Of a stretch of DNA of 64,000 bases, positions 24,485 to 33,695 are shown in pieces; within the stretch, counting starts at the first letter, position 1; each line of letters begins with the position of its first letter. The stretch spans positions 1-64,000 of the forward strand of contig DEMN01000008.1 in assembly GCA_002359215.1 (NCBI GenBank), in the 5' to 3' direction. Position numbers and translations under genes: made by a program. Under the pieces are notes generated by a model. It made no database searches, was not told the DNA's origin, and saw only the letters and a list, made by a program, of their open reading frames with translations. The stretch comes from Flavobacteriales bacterium UBA2669. GTDB lineage: Bacteria > Bacteroidota > Bacteroidia > Flavobacteriales_E > Vicingaceae.

Positions 24485-25045
24485 TTATAACTCTTCTATA
24501 GACTTGCGTTTAATTGTTTGCATACTTTTGAAGTGACTTGGTGTAAGACCTGTTACTTTTTTAAACTGATTGCTTAAATAGGCAACACTTGAATAATTGA
24601 GCTGAAAAGCGATTTCGCTCAACGAAAGTTCATCATATACTAATAGTTCTTTTACTTTTTCAATTTTTTGAAAGATGTAATATTTTTCAATAGTAATTCC
24701 TTCAACTTGTGAAAATAAATTACTCAACATACTGTAATCTTGATGGAGTTCTTGTATCAAATAATCTGAAAGTGTTACTTGCAAGTTGTTATTTTTATTC
24801 TGAACCAAATCGATAATTCGATTTTTTATTTTTTCAATCGTTTTAGTTTTTTTATTGTCCAAAAGGTCAAAACCAAAAAATTGAAGTTCTTGCTTGAGTT
24901 GCTCTTTTATAACGGAAATATCATTTTCTTGTAAGGTAACTTCTCCTAATTCCACTTGCACAGGATGTAGTCCCAATTTTTCAAAGGTTGTTTTTACCAC
25001 CATTTTACAGCGGCTGCATACCATATTTTTAATATATATCGTCAT
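24485..25045 (-). CDS. AraC-family regulator with N-terminal HMA-like domain
   Basis: A 186-residue DNA-binding protein. The start MTIYIKNMVCSRCKMVVKTT is the opening strand and CxxC loop of an HMA-like fold (residues 1-70), in place of the usual sugar-binding cupin. A linker helix leads into an AraC HTH with LSLSEIAFQLNYSSVAYLSN and FKKVTGLTPSHFK, giving the two expected helix-turn-helix units. It probably senses Cu or a related metal through the CxxC and controls this metal block; that is inference. The ATG at 25045 is preferred over one at 25063 because the HMA strand begins there. Confidence 0.85.
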   Translation of the reverse strand: MTIYIKNMVCSRCKMVVKTTFEKLGLHPVQVELGEVTLQENDISVIKEQLKQELQFFGFDLLDNKKTKTIEKIKNRIIDLVQNKNNNLQVTLSDYLIQELHQDYSMLSNLFSQVEGITIEKYYIFQKIEKVKELLVYDELSLSEIAFQLNYSSVAYLSNQFKKVTGLTPSHFKSMQTIKRKSIEEL

Positions 25046-25120
25046 TTTTCCATCTTGCAGCACAATACCCAGCCATACGATACTTTTTTACTAATGACAT
25101 TAAACGTTGCATTTATGTGT

Positions 25121-25161
25121 CAGAAAATCAGAGGTTATAGACTTAACATGAATATATTAGG
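25121..25161 (-). repeat. Possible short trace of the 7-bp repeat family
   Basis: The plus strand can be read as degenerate heptamers (TCAGAAA, ATCAGAG, GTTATAG, ACTTAAC, ATGAATA). It shares the 15-mer AAATCAGAGGTTATA (25125-25139) with array B read on the other strand (18038-18052). Chance similarity is possible. Confidence 0.3.
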
Positions 25162-25164
25162 GTT

Positions 25165-25920
25165 CTAAATCAAATTAATTCGCTTAATTAACTCCTCTTT
25201 GTAAGAACCACCAATAGGTATTAATTTTTTTCCACCCTCAATTACAATATTAGGTTGTTCTATGGCTAAAATTTTGTCTATTCTAACAATAAACGAGCGA
25301 TGTACTCTTTGAAATTCTTTTTGAGGTAACTTTTTCTCTATATCTTTCATTGTAGAATGAATAGTATATTTAGCGTCAGCAATATTAATTACCACATAAT
25401 CTTTAAGAGCTTCTACAAACAAAATAGCAGAGGTTTTTACTTTTACCAACCTAGAGTTTGATTTTACAAAAATAACTCCATCAGCAGCATCTTTATTCTC
25501 CACTAATGAATATAAAAAATCTCTTTCTTTAATAACCTCTCTTTCTTTAGAATGCTTATACAATGCCATTTCTATAGATGTATGTAAATCAATTTCTTTA
25601 AAAGGTTTAATAATGTATCCGTAAGGTTCGGTTACCTTGGCTTTACTCAAGGTATTTTCATCAGCATAAGCGGTTAAATAAATTACCGGAATGTTTAGGG
25701 ATGCTTTAATTTTTTCTGCAGCATCAATTCCACTCATATCTCCTTTAAGCATAATATCCATTAACACCAAATCAGGCTTATGTTCTTCAGCTAATTCAAT
25801 AGCTTTTTCACCTGTTGAAGAAGCTCCAACAATATTATATCCTAATTTTTTAAGGCTTTGTTGAATGTCTTTTGAAACGATTGCCTCATCTTCAACTACA
25901 AGTATATTGTTTTTCTGCAT
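25165..25920 (-). CDS. LytTR-type response regulator
   Basis: A 251-residue two-domain regulator. Residues 1-125 form a receiver domain with acidic residues in VVEDEAIV, phospho-acceptor Asp55 in PDLVLMDIMLKG, and the conserved YLTAYAD and IIKPFKEIDL. The C-terminal LytTR domain (about 150-250) has FVEALKDYVVI and FQRVHRSFIVRIDKI. Its ATG overlaps the stop of the kinase gene (TAATG), so the two are translationally coupled and are very likely partners. Confidence 0.92.
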   Translation of the reverse strand: MQKNNILVVEDEAIVSKDIQQSLKKLGYNIVGASSTGEKAIELAEEHKPDLVLMDIMLKGDMSGIDAAEKIKASLNIPVIYLTAYADENTLSKAKVTEPYGYIIKPFKEIDLHTSIEMALYKHSKEREVIKERDFLYSLVENKDAADGVIFVKSNSRLVKVKTSAILFVEALKDYVVINIADAKYTIHSTMKDIEKKLPQKEFQRVHRSFIVRIDKILAIEQPNIVIEGGKKLIPIGGSYKEELIKRINLI

Positions 25921-28900
25921 TATTGTGTGTGTTTAAATATTATGTTATAGGTAGTTCCTATTGTATTTTCTTGTGTTATTGTTCCATTTATCTGTTCAAC
26001 TAAAGTAGTTACTAACTGCAAACCTAATGATTCTGTATTTCTAAAGTCTAGGTTTTTAGGTAATCCTACCCCATTATCTGATATACTTAGATAAACATTT
26101 TCTTTATTTGTTTTTAAGCTTATTAATATGTATCCTTCATTTTTTCTACTTTCAGGGAATGCATATTTTAACGCATTCGAAACTAATTCATTTATTATTA
26201 ACCCGCAAGGTATTGATAAATCTAAGTTTAACGATACTTTGTTAATATCTAGCTTTAATTCTATTAACTCATTGTTAACGAGGTATGAATGTACTAAATT
26301 TTTAGACAAATTTACAACATATTCTGAAAAATTTATCTGCGAGAAGTCATTTGTTTGGTATAAACTTTCGTGGATAAACGCCATAGACTTAATCCTATTC
26401 TGGCTTTCCTTTAATATGGTAAGTATTTTTTCATCATGAATATAAGACGATTGTAAATTTAAAATACTGGAAATAACCTGTAAATTATTTTTTACTCTAT
26501 GGTGAACTTCTTTTAATAAAATTTCTTTTTCCTTTAATGAGTTTTTAAGCTCTTTTTCGGCTATCATTTTTTCGGTAATATCATGAGCCATTCCCGACAC
26601 TTCCGAGACAGAACCATCATCATTAAAAATAGGACTTAAAAAAACTTCTTTAATAGAAAGTTGTCCTTTTTTGTTTTTTCTTTCTGTTATAAACTCAATT
26701 TTTTTACCTTTAAAAACTTCGTTGTATTTTTCTGCCCAAAAAGCTTCCAACTCACTATTTTTTTCAAATAAATTAGCATTATTAATTGTTGGTTCTTTAC
26801 CATAAGAATCAACAAAAGATTTGTAATAATTTTGATTATAAGAGGTTAGTCCAAAAACTTTATGATAGGTCCAAAATAAATGCGAACTATTTTCTATAAT
26901 AGATTGTAGTTTGGCTGTTTGCTGTTTAGTTTGTTCTTCAGCAATTTTTTTATCGGTTACATCATGAGAAATTCCTGAAACTTCAGAAACCGTTCCGTCT
27001 TCATTGAAAATTGGATTTAATACTACCTCCTTATATATTTTTTCTCCTGTGGGAAGCATTTGTTCTATGGTAAATTGTTGTGTTTTCCCTTCAAAAACTT
27101 CTTTATATTTTTTATCCCAAAATGGTTGATTTTTTTCTTTCTTAAGAAGCGAATTTAATTTTAGCTTATGTATATCATTATGAGGTTTATATCCATAAAG
27201 CTTATAAATTTCTTCGGCAAATTTTTTATTAAACGATGTAATTCCTCTATTCAAATCATACGTCCAAATCATATGAGTATCTATTTCAATAATAGATTTT
27301 AATCTAGCCGATTGTTCATAAATTTTACTTTCATCATATTTACGCTGGACAGTAAGGGCGATACTTCCAGAGAAAAACTCTAAGATCTCAATAGTTTTTT
27401 CATCAAAAGCATATTTATTATCATACGATTGTATCGTTATAAATCCTATAGTTTTGTTTTTAATTTTAAGAGGAACTCCTACTAAAACTTTACATAACGG
27501 ACCATAAATATCAATTTTACCTTCTTCTTTAAGTCGCATTAGGTCCGATTTATATAAAATAACCGGTTTTTGATTTTTTATAAGGTATTCATTCACTCCT
27601 TTTTTATTTTCTCTAGGAGCAAGTTCTATTACACCATTTCTAGTAGAATCATAAAAATAAAGAAATTCTATGGCTGTCTCACTTTTTTTATACGAAATTC
27701 CAAAAATATTAGTATCTATAATTTTACCTAATTCACTTCTTATACCTTCATAAATATCTAAAGGATTAATTTTTTCAGTTATATTTTTAGCAATATTGTT
27801 GTAAACATTTTGCAATTTATTTTGCCAACTTTCTTCTGTAATGTCTCTTAGTATAGATCGTGTCGATATAGTTTTGCCATCACTAATTTTACTACTTATA
27901 TCTCCATCAACAATAATTCTTTTACCTTTTTTAGTAAGTAAACTAAATGTTATTCTGGTTTTAGAAGACTTATTGGAATTCATTATTTTAGTAAAGAACT
28001 GTTTACAATGTTGTTTGTCTTCAGGATGAATAAATTCAAATATATTTTTATTTTTAAGCTCTTTGGTAGTATATCCTAATGCTTTTTTCCAAGCATTATT
28101 TACATAAATAATATTTCCTTTGTTGTCAATACTTTGTATTAAATCTGATGCATTTTCAAATAAATCTCTATATTTTTCTTCACTTTCAATTAGCTGCCTT
28201 TCAGCTTTTTTCATTTCAGTAATATCTCTAGAAACACCCATTGTTCCAATAATTTCACCTTTTTCATTTTTCAATACAGATGCTGAAAGAAATGAAGTAA
28301 ACTTTTCTCCTTTTTTATTGATATTAGTTATTTCTCCTACATAAACTCCTTTTTTATTTAATTGATTAATAACATTTTGATATTCTTCTTTATTAGCATA
28401 AACGTTAGAAATATCTTTATTTTTAATTTCGTTTTTAGTATACCCAAATGCTTTTTGAGCAGCTTTATTATATTCTATAATTTTTCCTTTATTATCGGAA
28501 GCACAAATTATATCTAATGAACTATTAATTATGCTATTAGTATATTTTTGATTTTGAATAAGTTGCTGCTCGATTATTTTTCTTTCAGCAATTTCCTTTT
28601 GAAGAGATTTATTAGATTCTTCAAAAAGCTGTAGTCTAAATTTTTCTTTTTCTAATTGTTCTCTTTTTAGTTGGTCGGTAATTTCTATAAGTGTTCCTTC
28701 TACTCTTTTAGTTTGTTTATTAACTATACTAACATTAGTCAATACCCATAATTCTGAACCATCTTTTCTTTTTTGTCTTAGCCTATAGTTAGTTAAATAT
28801 TCGTTTTTATATAAATCCTTAATATATTTTTCTCTATCATCTTTAACAAAATAGAGCATTTCTGCATTTTTTCCAATAAGCTCTATTCTAGATTTATAAC

Positions 28901-30632
28901 CAAAATATTTAGCAAAAGAATTGTTACATTCTATTATAATATCGTTTTCAGTAATAAATACACCTGCTAAATTTTTGGTAAACAGATTTCTATATAATTC
29001 TTCTTTTTCTTTTAAATGAAGCTCAGCTATTTTTTGTTTAGAAATATCTCTAATAACACCAAAATTAGTAAGCAGTTTGCCTTTTTCATTAAATTTAGAA
29101 ACTATTTTTTCTTCTAACCAGCTATAATCTTTATCTGTTTTCTTTTTGAATCTATACTCAACTGTAACTGGTTTTTCTTTATTATGAAAAATTTCTTCTG
29201 CTGCATTTTCTATTTTAGAAATGTCATCAGGATGATAAAATTGCTTTTTTTCTTCCCATGATATTTTAACGAAATCATCTAAATTTTTGCCTAAAATTTT
29301 CTTTAGTTGTGAATTAGAATAATCAAAGCTTCTATTTTTATTATCTGTAAAATCTATACTGTAAATTCCTTCCTTAATATTTTCTAAAACCAAATTCAGT
29401 TTTTCCTGATTGTTTTTTATTTTATTTTGATATTCAACTCTTTCGGTAATGTTTCTTCCTGTTGCTACTAAAACATTTTTACCTAAATACATTCCTTTTC
29501 TTAAAATAATTTCGTGTAAAAATTCTTTTCCATTTTTATCAATTATCCACCAATCAAAATATTGGGTTTTTCTTTTGGCTTTTTTTATTAATTCAGGAAT
29601 TTTATTAACATCATTCTTTTTTTTATTGCTAAAGTATGCAGGTGTTTTTCCTATAAGCTCTTCTTTTTTATAACCTAAAATATTTACTACAGTAGAATTT
29701 ACATCAATAAATTGTCCTTTATCATTAATCATATAAATTAAATCAGGACTATTATTTAAAAGATCCTTATAGCTTTTTTCTGAAACTTTTATTTTATCGC
29801 TTAATAGTTTACTTTCTGTTATATCTCTAAGAACAGTAATAGTTTCTACTAAATTTCCTTCTTTATCATATTTAGCATTTAATGTTTCATCAAGCCAAAT
29901 AAATTCTTCTTTACCTTTAGGTTTAAACCTAAATTGAGTATTTGTTCTTGTTTTATTATTATCGTATAAATCTCGTATTGTTTTACTAATAATTTTTAAA
30001 TCATCAGGATATATTCTTTTTTGAAGTTCTCCAGAAATTCCTTCTTTAGCAAATTCTTCTTTTGTTAATCCTGTTAATTGTTTAATTTGTGGGCTAATAA
30101 ATACTAATTCTTTAGTTTTATTTTCGGAGTTAAATTTTACATTATAAATTACTTCTTCAATATTTTCTAAAATAAACTCTTTTTGAGTAGTAGCATCTAC
30201 TTTCTCAGTAATATTTTTTGCTGAACCAAAAATGCTTTTTAATTTTCCATTTTTGTTATAGGTAGGTGTAAAACTTTCTTCTATCCATACATATTTATTC
30301 AATTTTTTATTGAAAAACCTATATTGAATAGTTTTACTAGTTTTTTCCTTTTTACTATTAGTTACTATTTTAGTAAGTTCCTCTATATCATTAGGATGAA
30401 AATATTCAAATAATTTTTCTTGATTTTCAATATATTCTTTTTTACTTAAACCAAGAACTTCTTCTATTTGTGAACTTAAATATTCAAATTTTTTATTTCC
30501 ATTTTCATCAAAAGAAATCTGATAAAACATTTCTTTAATATTATTTAATACCAAAGAAATATTTTCTTGATTTTGTTTAAGAATTTCTAATTCTTTAATT
30601 AATTCCTCTTTTGTTTTATTGGAATAATCCAC
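25920..30632 (-). CDS. Soluble multi-PAS, GAF histidine kinase (HisKA_2 type)
   Basis: A 1570-residue cytoplasmic sensor kinase with no membrane helix. I count nine PAS units: seven in residues about 20-930, then a GAF domain (about 935-1110, with KVLVGVPLKIKNKTIGF), then two closely similar PAS units (ending VSGISHDVTDKK and VSGMAHDITEKM). The kinase core has the phospho-His in LLKEVHHRVKNNLQVISSIL near residue 1380, and an ATPase domain with LIINELVSNALKYAF and ISDNGVGLP. The partner is the LytTR regulator encoded next. Base composition is markedly AT-rich compared with the flanks. Signal unknown. Confidence 0.92.
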   Translation of the reverse strand: MDYSNKTKEELIKELEILKQNQENISLVLNNIKEMFYQISFDENGNKKFEYLSSQIEEVLGLSKKEYIENQEKLFEYFHPNDIEELTKIVTNSKKEKTSKTIQYRFFNKKLNKYVWIEESFTPTYNKNGKLKSIFGSAKNITEKVDATTQKEFILENIEEVIYNVKFNSENKTKELVFISPQIKQLTGLTKEEFAKEGISGELQKRIYPDDLKIISKTIRDLYDNNKTRTNTQFRFKPKGKEEFIWLDETLNAKYDKEGNLVETITVLRDITESKLLSDKIKVSEKSYKDLLNNSPDLIYMINDKGQFIDVNSTVVNILGYKKEELIGKTPAYFSNKKKNDVNKIPELIKKAKRKTQYFDWWIIDKNGKEFLHEIILRKGMYLGKNVLVATGRNITERVEYQNKIKNNQEKLNLVLENIKEGIYSIDFTDNKNRSFDYSNSQLKKILGKNLDDFVKISWEEKKQFYHPDDISKIENAAEEIFHNKEKPVTVEYRFKKKTDKDYSWLEEKIVSKFNEKGKLLTNFGVIRDISKQKIAELHLKEKEELYRNLFTKNLAGVFITENDIIIECNNSFAKYFGYKSRIELIGKNAEMLYFVKDDREKYIKDLYKNEYLTNYRLRQKRKDGSELWVLTNVSIVNKQTKRVEGTLIEITDQLKREQLEKEKFRLQLFEESNKSLQKEIAERKIIEQQLIQNQKYTNSIINSSLDIICASDNKGKIIEYNKAAQKAFGYTKNEIKNKDISNVYANKEEYQNVINQLNKKGVYVGEITNINKKGEKFTSFLSASVLKNEKGEIIGTMGVSRDITEMKKAERQLIESEEKYRDLFENASDLIQSIDNKGNIIYVNNAWKKALGYTTKELKNKNIFEFIHPEDKQHCKQFFTKIMNSNKSSKTRITFSLLTKKGKRIIVDGDISSKISDGKTISTRSILRDITEESWQNKLQNVYNNIAKNITEKINPLDIYEGIRSELGKIIDTNIFGISYKKSETAIEFLYFYDSTRNGVIELAPRENKKGVNEYLIKNQKPVILYKSDLMRLKEEGKIDIYGPLCKVLVGVPLKIKNKTIGFITIQSYDNKYAFDEKTIEILEFFSGSIALTVQRKYDESKIYEQSARLKSIIEIDTHMIWTYDLNRGITSFNKKFAEEIYKLYGYKPHNDIHKLKLNSLLKKEKNQPFWDKKYKEVFEGKTQQFTIEQMLPTGEKIYKEVVLNPIFNEDGTVSEVSGISHDVTDKKIAEEQTKQQTAKLQSIIENSSHLFWTYHKVFGLTSYNQNYYKSFVDSYGKEPTINNANLFEKNSELEAFWAEKYNEVFKGKKIEFITERKNKKGQLSIKEVFLSPIFNDDGSVSEVSGMAHDITEKMIAEKELKNSLKEKEILLKEVHHRVKNNLQVISSILNLQSSYIHDEKILTILKESQNRIKSMAFIHESLYQTNDFSQINFSEYVVNLSKNLVHSYLVNNELIELKLDINKVSLNLDLSIPCGLIINELVSNALKYAFPESRKNEGYILISLKTNKENVYLSISDNGVGLPKNLDFRNTESLGLQLVTTLVEQINGTITQENTIGTTYNIIFKHTQ

Positions 30633-30635
30633 CGT

Positions 30636-32174
30636 TTATTTAATCTTTGATCCGTTTATTTTATAGTTTTCACCATTTTTATATTCTACTATAAGAGATA
30701 ATTCTCCTAATTCATTATAACTTTTCCAATTACCTGTTTTAACCCCCATTATATAATTTTCTTCTCTTTTAATTTTTCCACTTTCAAAATAATATTTATG
30801 TTTTCCATCAGGTAAACCATCTACAAATTTACCTTCAAAATGTAATTTTCCATTAGGAAAAAAATACTTCCAAACTCCATGTCTTTCACCATCTATATAT
30901 TTACCAATTTCTTTATGATCTCCTAATTCATAAAACCATTCATCCTCTTTTTTTCCATCTATAAATTCTCCTTTAGTTATTAATTTTCCATCTTCAAAAA
31001 ATTCTTCCATTAATCCATCTCTTAAACCTTTCCTATAATTTTCTTCTCTTAAAACACTTCCATTTGGATAATACCAAATCCATTTTCCTATAGGTTTTCC
31101 TCCTTCCATGTAGCTACCTTTTTGTTGTAATTGATTATTAACAAAAAAGTATTCCCATTCATCTATTTTATCTCCATCTTTATAATGTCCTTTAGATTTT
31201 AATTCTCCGGTAATATAATATTCTTCCCAATATCCTTGTCTTCTATCTTCTTTATCAACTAATCCTTTAGCTAACAATATACCATGTTCATAAAGTTCTG
31301 TTAATTCTAAATTACCTTCTTCATCGTAATATTTAAATTTACCATGTTCTTTATCCGTAACATCATAAGTTCCTTCTTTTTTTACTGTTCCATCGGTATA
31401 AAATTCTTTTTTAATATCTAAATTACTGAGTTCTTCAGCAAATAATTGAGGTTCTCCATTTATATAAAGTGTAGCATTGGTTAACATGCCTTTTAAATCA
31501 TATTCTTTTAAATAACCATTTAATAAACCATTTTTATAGGTTGCTTCTTCTTTCAGTTTTCCATTATCATAAAACTTTTTCCAAATACCTGTTTTTTTAT
31601 TATTAAAATCATATCTATTAATAATTTCTTTACCTATTAAAGTTCCTTTCTTGTAAACAATAATAGAAATTATTCTTCCATCCAATCCATATTCAAAAGC
31701 ATTTCCTGAGGCTAAATTATTTTCATAAAAAATTTCTTTTTGTTTTATTTTAGCAATGGAATCGTATAAAATTGTATCGTAATAATGAATTGAAACTCCT
31801 TGTTTAATATCATCAACATAATTTTCTTCTAAAATAATATTGCAATTATCACTAAAATAGGTTTTTAAACCATTTTTTTTATCGTTTTTATATACAATTT
31901 TTTGGAGGGTATCTTCTCTCTCATTGTAAAAGATCCAAGTGCTATCTAGCAAATGATTTTTTCTGTTTCCTTCAGATTTTTTTAATCCATTTAGATGGTA
32001 AGTTACCCAATATCCTTCCGGTTTTCCATTTTTAATTTCTCCTTGGCTAGAAACAATGCCATTTTCGTAATAAAATTTTTTATGCCCATCCTTTAATTTT
32101 TCTTGAGCAAAGTAAGGCAATGAAAAAAGAAACAGCAGGAAGAAAAAACTAATTTTATTAAGATATGAATACAC
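30636..32174 (-). CDS. MORN/YwqK-type repeat protein, secreted
   Basis: A 512-residue protein. A signal peptide (about 1-24, ending near YFAQ) leads into many imperfect repeats of about 22-25 residues with the pattern G-x-W/Y-x-x-Y-x-x-G-K/E-L-x-x-E-G, such as YYENGIVSSQGEIKNGKPEG and FFPNGKLHFEGKFVDGLPDG. These are MORN_2/YwqK antitoxin-type repeats that form extended beta structures. It is the first gene of the operon, 3 bp before the PAS kinase gene. A binding or scaffold role is possible; the family gives no firm function. Confidence 0.85.
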   Translation of the reverse strand: MYSYLNKISFFFLLFLFSLPYFAQEKLKDGHKKFYYENGIVSSQGEIKNGKPEGYWVTYHLNGLKKSEGNRKNHLLDSTWIFYNEREDTLQKIVYKNDKKNGLKTYFSDNCNIILEENYVDDIKQGVSIHYYDTILYDSIAKIKQKEIFYENNLASGNAFEYGLDGRIISIIVYKKGTLIGKEIINRYDFNNKKTGIWKKFYDNGKLKEEATYKNGLLNGYLKEYDLKGMLTNATLYINGEPQLFAEELSNLDIKKEFYTDGTVKKEGTYDVTDKEHGKFKYYDEEGNLELTELYEHGILLAKGLVDKEDRRQGYWEEYYITGELKSKGHYKDGDKIDEWEYFFVNNQLQQKGSYMEGGKPIGKWIWYYPNGSVLREENYRKGLRDGLMEEFFEDGKLITKGEFIDGKKEDEWFYELGDHKEIGKYIDGERHGVWKYFFPNGKLHFEGKFVDGLPDGKHKYYFESGKIKREENYIMGVKTGNWKSYNELGELSLIVEYKNGENYKINGSKIK

Positions 32175-32701
32175 TATTATAATATATATTATTATTAATT
32201 AAATTAAAAAAAATCTATTACTACTATTAAGCTGTTAAGAAGGTTTAAAATTAGTAATTATAGTTCTTGTTTTTGTAAAATATAAAAAGTTATTGACTGC
32301 TATTAACAATTTTTAATTTTATATAGGTTTGATAATCTTTTAAATAACTAAACTATTAACTTTTTGTTAATTTAAGCTATTAACCAATTGTTAATTTTAA
32401 TGTTATAAACAAGAATTTTTTATTGTTGTTAGTATATTTTCCAAAAATAGGCATATTAAAATAGCACTTATTTCATTTGTAATTTTGATTAGCATTTTAA
32501 TTGGATAATGCAAGAAATAGTTTTTGATTTTTATTAACTTTTTTCAAGATTATTAACAACTTCATTGTTATATATAAAATACTTAAAAACAAGAACTTAT
32601 AATTATTAAAAAAATTGAATGTTAGTAAGTAGATAAATCATTTAAAAAGGCTAATTTTATTGTCTAAACAAGTAATAGTTAATTGCTTAAAAATCAAAAA
32701 A
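32175..32701. other. Gene-free 527-bp AT-rich divergent regulatory region
   Basis: No convincing open frame or RNA gene is visible. It lies between the divergent YwqK-repeat gene and rpiB. It contains two ATTAAC-N5-GTTAAT palindromes, a weaker related site at 32300-32320, and two further ATTAAC motifs at about 32534-32560. No clear TTG/TAnnTTTG pair was found for either gene. Confidence 0.6.
32355..32395. promoter_or_regulatory. Pair of identical-half-site palindromes, candidate operators
   Basis: ATTAAC-TTTTT-GTTAAT at 32355-32371 and ATTAAC-CAATT-GTTAAT at 32379-32395 have the same half sites, the same 5-bp spacer length and a 24-bp centre-to-centre distance. The preceding CT and following trinucleotides are similar as well. 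They may bind a dimeric regulator of the signalling operon or rpiB. AT-richness makes chance pairs more likely, so this is moderate. Confidence 0.5.
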
Positions 32702-33142
32702 ATGGAAATCAAAAAAATTTTAATAGGTAGCGATCATGCCGGATATGAATTAAAAGAAGTAATTAAACAAGATTTATTAACTAAAGGAATAGAAGTAAAA
32801 GATGTTGGACCATCATCTGCTGATAGGGTAGATTATCCCGATTTTGCTCATCCGGTAGCTAACCAAGTAGCTAATAACAGTGCTTTTTTAGGTATATTAA
32901 TATGCGGAAGTGGGAATGGTATTAATATGGCTGCTAATAAACATCAAGAAATTCGTTCTGCTTTATGCTGGAAACCGGAAATAGCTGAATTAGCTCGTTT
33001 ACACAATAATGCCAATATAATTGCACTTCCTGCTCGTTTTATTAGTAATGAAGAAGCTATAAAATGTGTGGATGTTTTCTTATCTACTGATTTTGAAGGT
33101 GGTCGTCATCAAAATAGAGTAAATAAAATCGCTTGTTGTTAG
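32702..33142 (+). CDS. rpiB: Ribose-5-phosphate isomerase B
   Basis: Interconverts ribose 5-phosphate and ribulose 5-phosphate in the pentose phosphate pathway. It has 146 residues from the ATG at 32702. The in-frame TTG at 32660 would add 14 residues not seen in the family. LIGSDHAGYELK near the start, VDYPDFAHPVANQV, and LICGSGNGINMAANKHQEIR with the catalytic Cys are diagnostic. The closing part has HNNANIIALPARFIS. Confidence 0.93.
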   Translation: MEIKKILIGSDHAGYELKEVIKQDLLTKGIEVKDVGPSSADRVDYPDFAHPVANQVANNSAFLGILICGSGNGINMAANKHQEIRSALCWKPEIAELARLHNNANIIALPARFISNEEAIKCVDVFLSTDFEGGRHQNRVNKIACC

Positions 33143-33238
33143 TTTATTAAAAATTAGGTATTTAAAGAAACTTTTTTTAAATTACTTACGTTAAAGAAAC
33201 CGCCTTTCATTTTTAATAACTTTTAAAACTAAAAAATT

Positions 33239-33553
33239 ATGGATGCTATAAACAACAGTATTTCTGCCCCACAAGCTGAAGCGGTATTAATAAATAAAGA
33301 AAATATTTCAACATTACTTTTCCCAAAAGAAGATGTTTTATTAACCTTAGAAGAAAAAAAAGAAAGATTACAAAAAATTGAAAGGGCAATGCACTTGGGA
33401 AATAATAAAATTAAAGTAAAAATTATTTTTCAAGATACTGAAGGTAAAAAAGTGGTTGATACTTCTATTTGGGGAATAACTGAACAAAATATTATTCTAA
33501 AGGGAACAACTATTATTCCTATTAGAAGTATTCATGAAATTAAATTTTTCTAG
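33239..33553 (+). CDS. Conserved-looking small protein of unknown function
   Basis: A 104-residue acidic/basic soluble protein with no signal peptide or membrane helix. The middle is helical, with LTLEEKKERLQKIERAMHLG. It ends in beta strands with IWGITEQNIILKGTTIIPI. A strong terminator follows 27 bp after the stop. The family is not recognised; codon use is like the neighbours. Confidence 0.7.
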   Translation: MDAINNSISAPQAEAVLINKENISTLLFPKEDVLLTLEEKKERLQKIERAMHLGNNKIKVKIIFQDTEGKKVVDTSIWGITEQNIILKGTTIIPIRSIHEIKFF

Positions 33554-33580
33554 TTACTTGATTGTTTTATTAAATTTATT

Positions 33581-33608
33581 AAAGCTCCTAATTTTAGGAG
33601 CTTTTTTA
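33581..33608 (+). terminator. Intrinsic terminator after the 104-residue protein gene
   Basis: Stem AAAGCTCCTA (33581-33590) with TAGGAGCTTT (33595-33604), loop ATTT, then a T run. It clearly ends the transcript from 33239. Confidence 0.88.
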
Positions 33609-33662
33609 GTTTTATTAACTTATATATATGTTAATAGTTTAATATAAATTACAATTAATAAT

Positions 33663-33670
33663 TAGTTTTG
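33663..33670 (+). promoter_or_regulatory. Candidate -7 element for the dsbD-like gene
   Basis: TAGTTTTG fits TAnnTTTG and lies 25 bases before the ATG at 33696. A TTT at about 22 bases upstream could serve as a weak -33. Confidence 0.4.
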
Positions 33671-33695
33671 ACATTCATCTTTAAAAATCAAGCAG

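Noticed and set aside
9681..25045. The metal block as a genomic island integrated at tRNA-Ala
   Set aside because: No integrase, no direct repeat of the tRNA 3' end, and the tRNA keeps its own promoter. Clustering alone is not evidence of integration.
26128..29673. Several short open frames opposite the PAS kinase
   Set aside because: They follow from the AT-rich codon bias of the kinase gene and show no motifs of their own.
30636..32174. YwqK repeats as a toxin-antitoxin module
   Set aside because: No toxin gene is adjacent; the neighbour is a sensor kinase. The family name reflects repeat similarity only.
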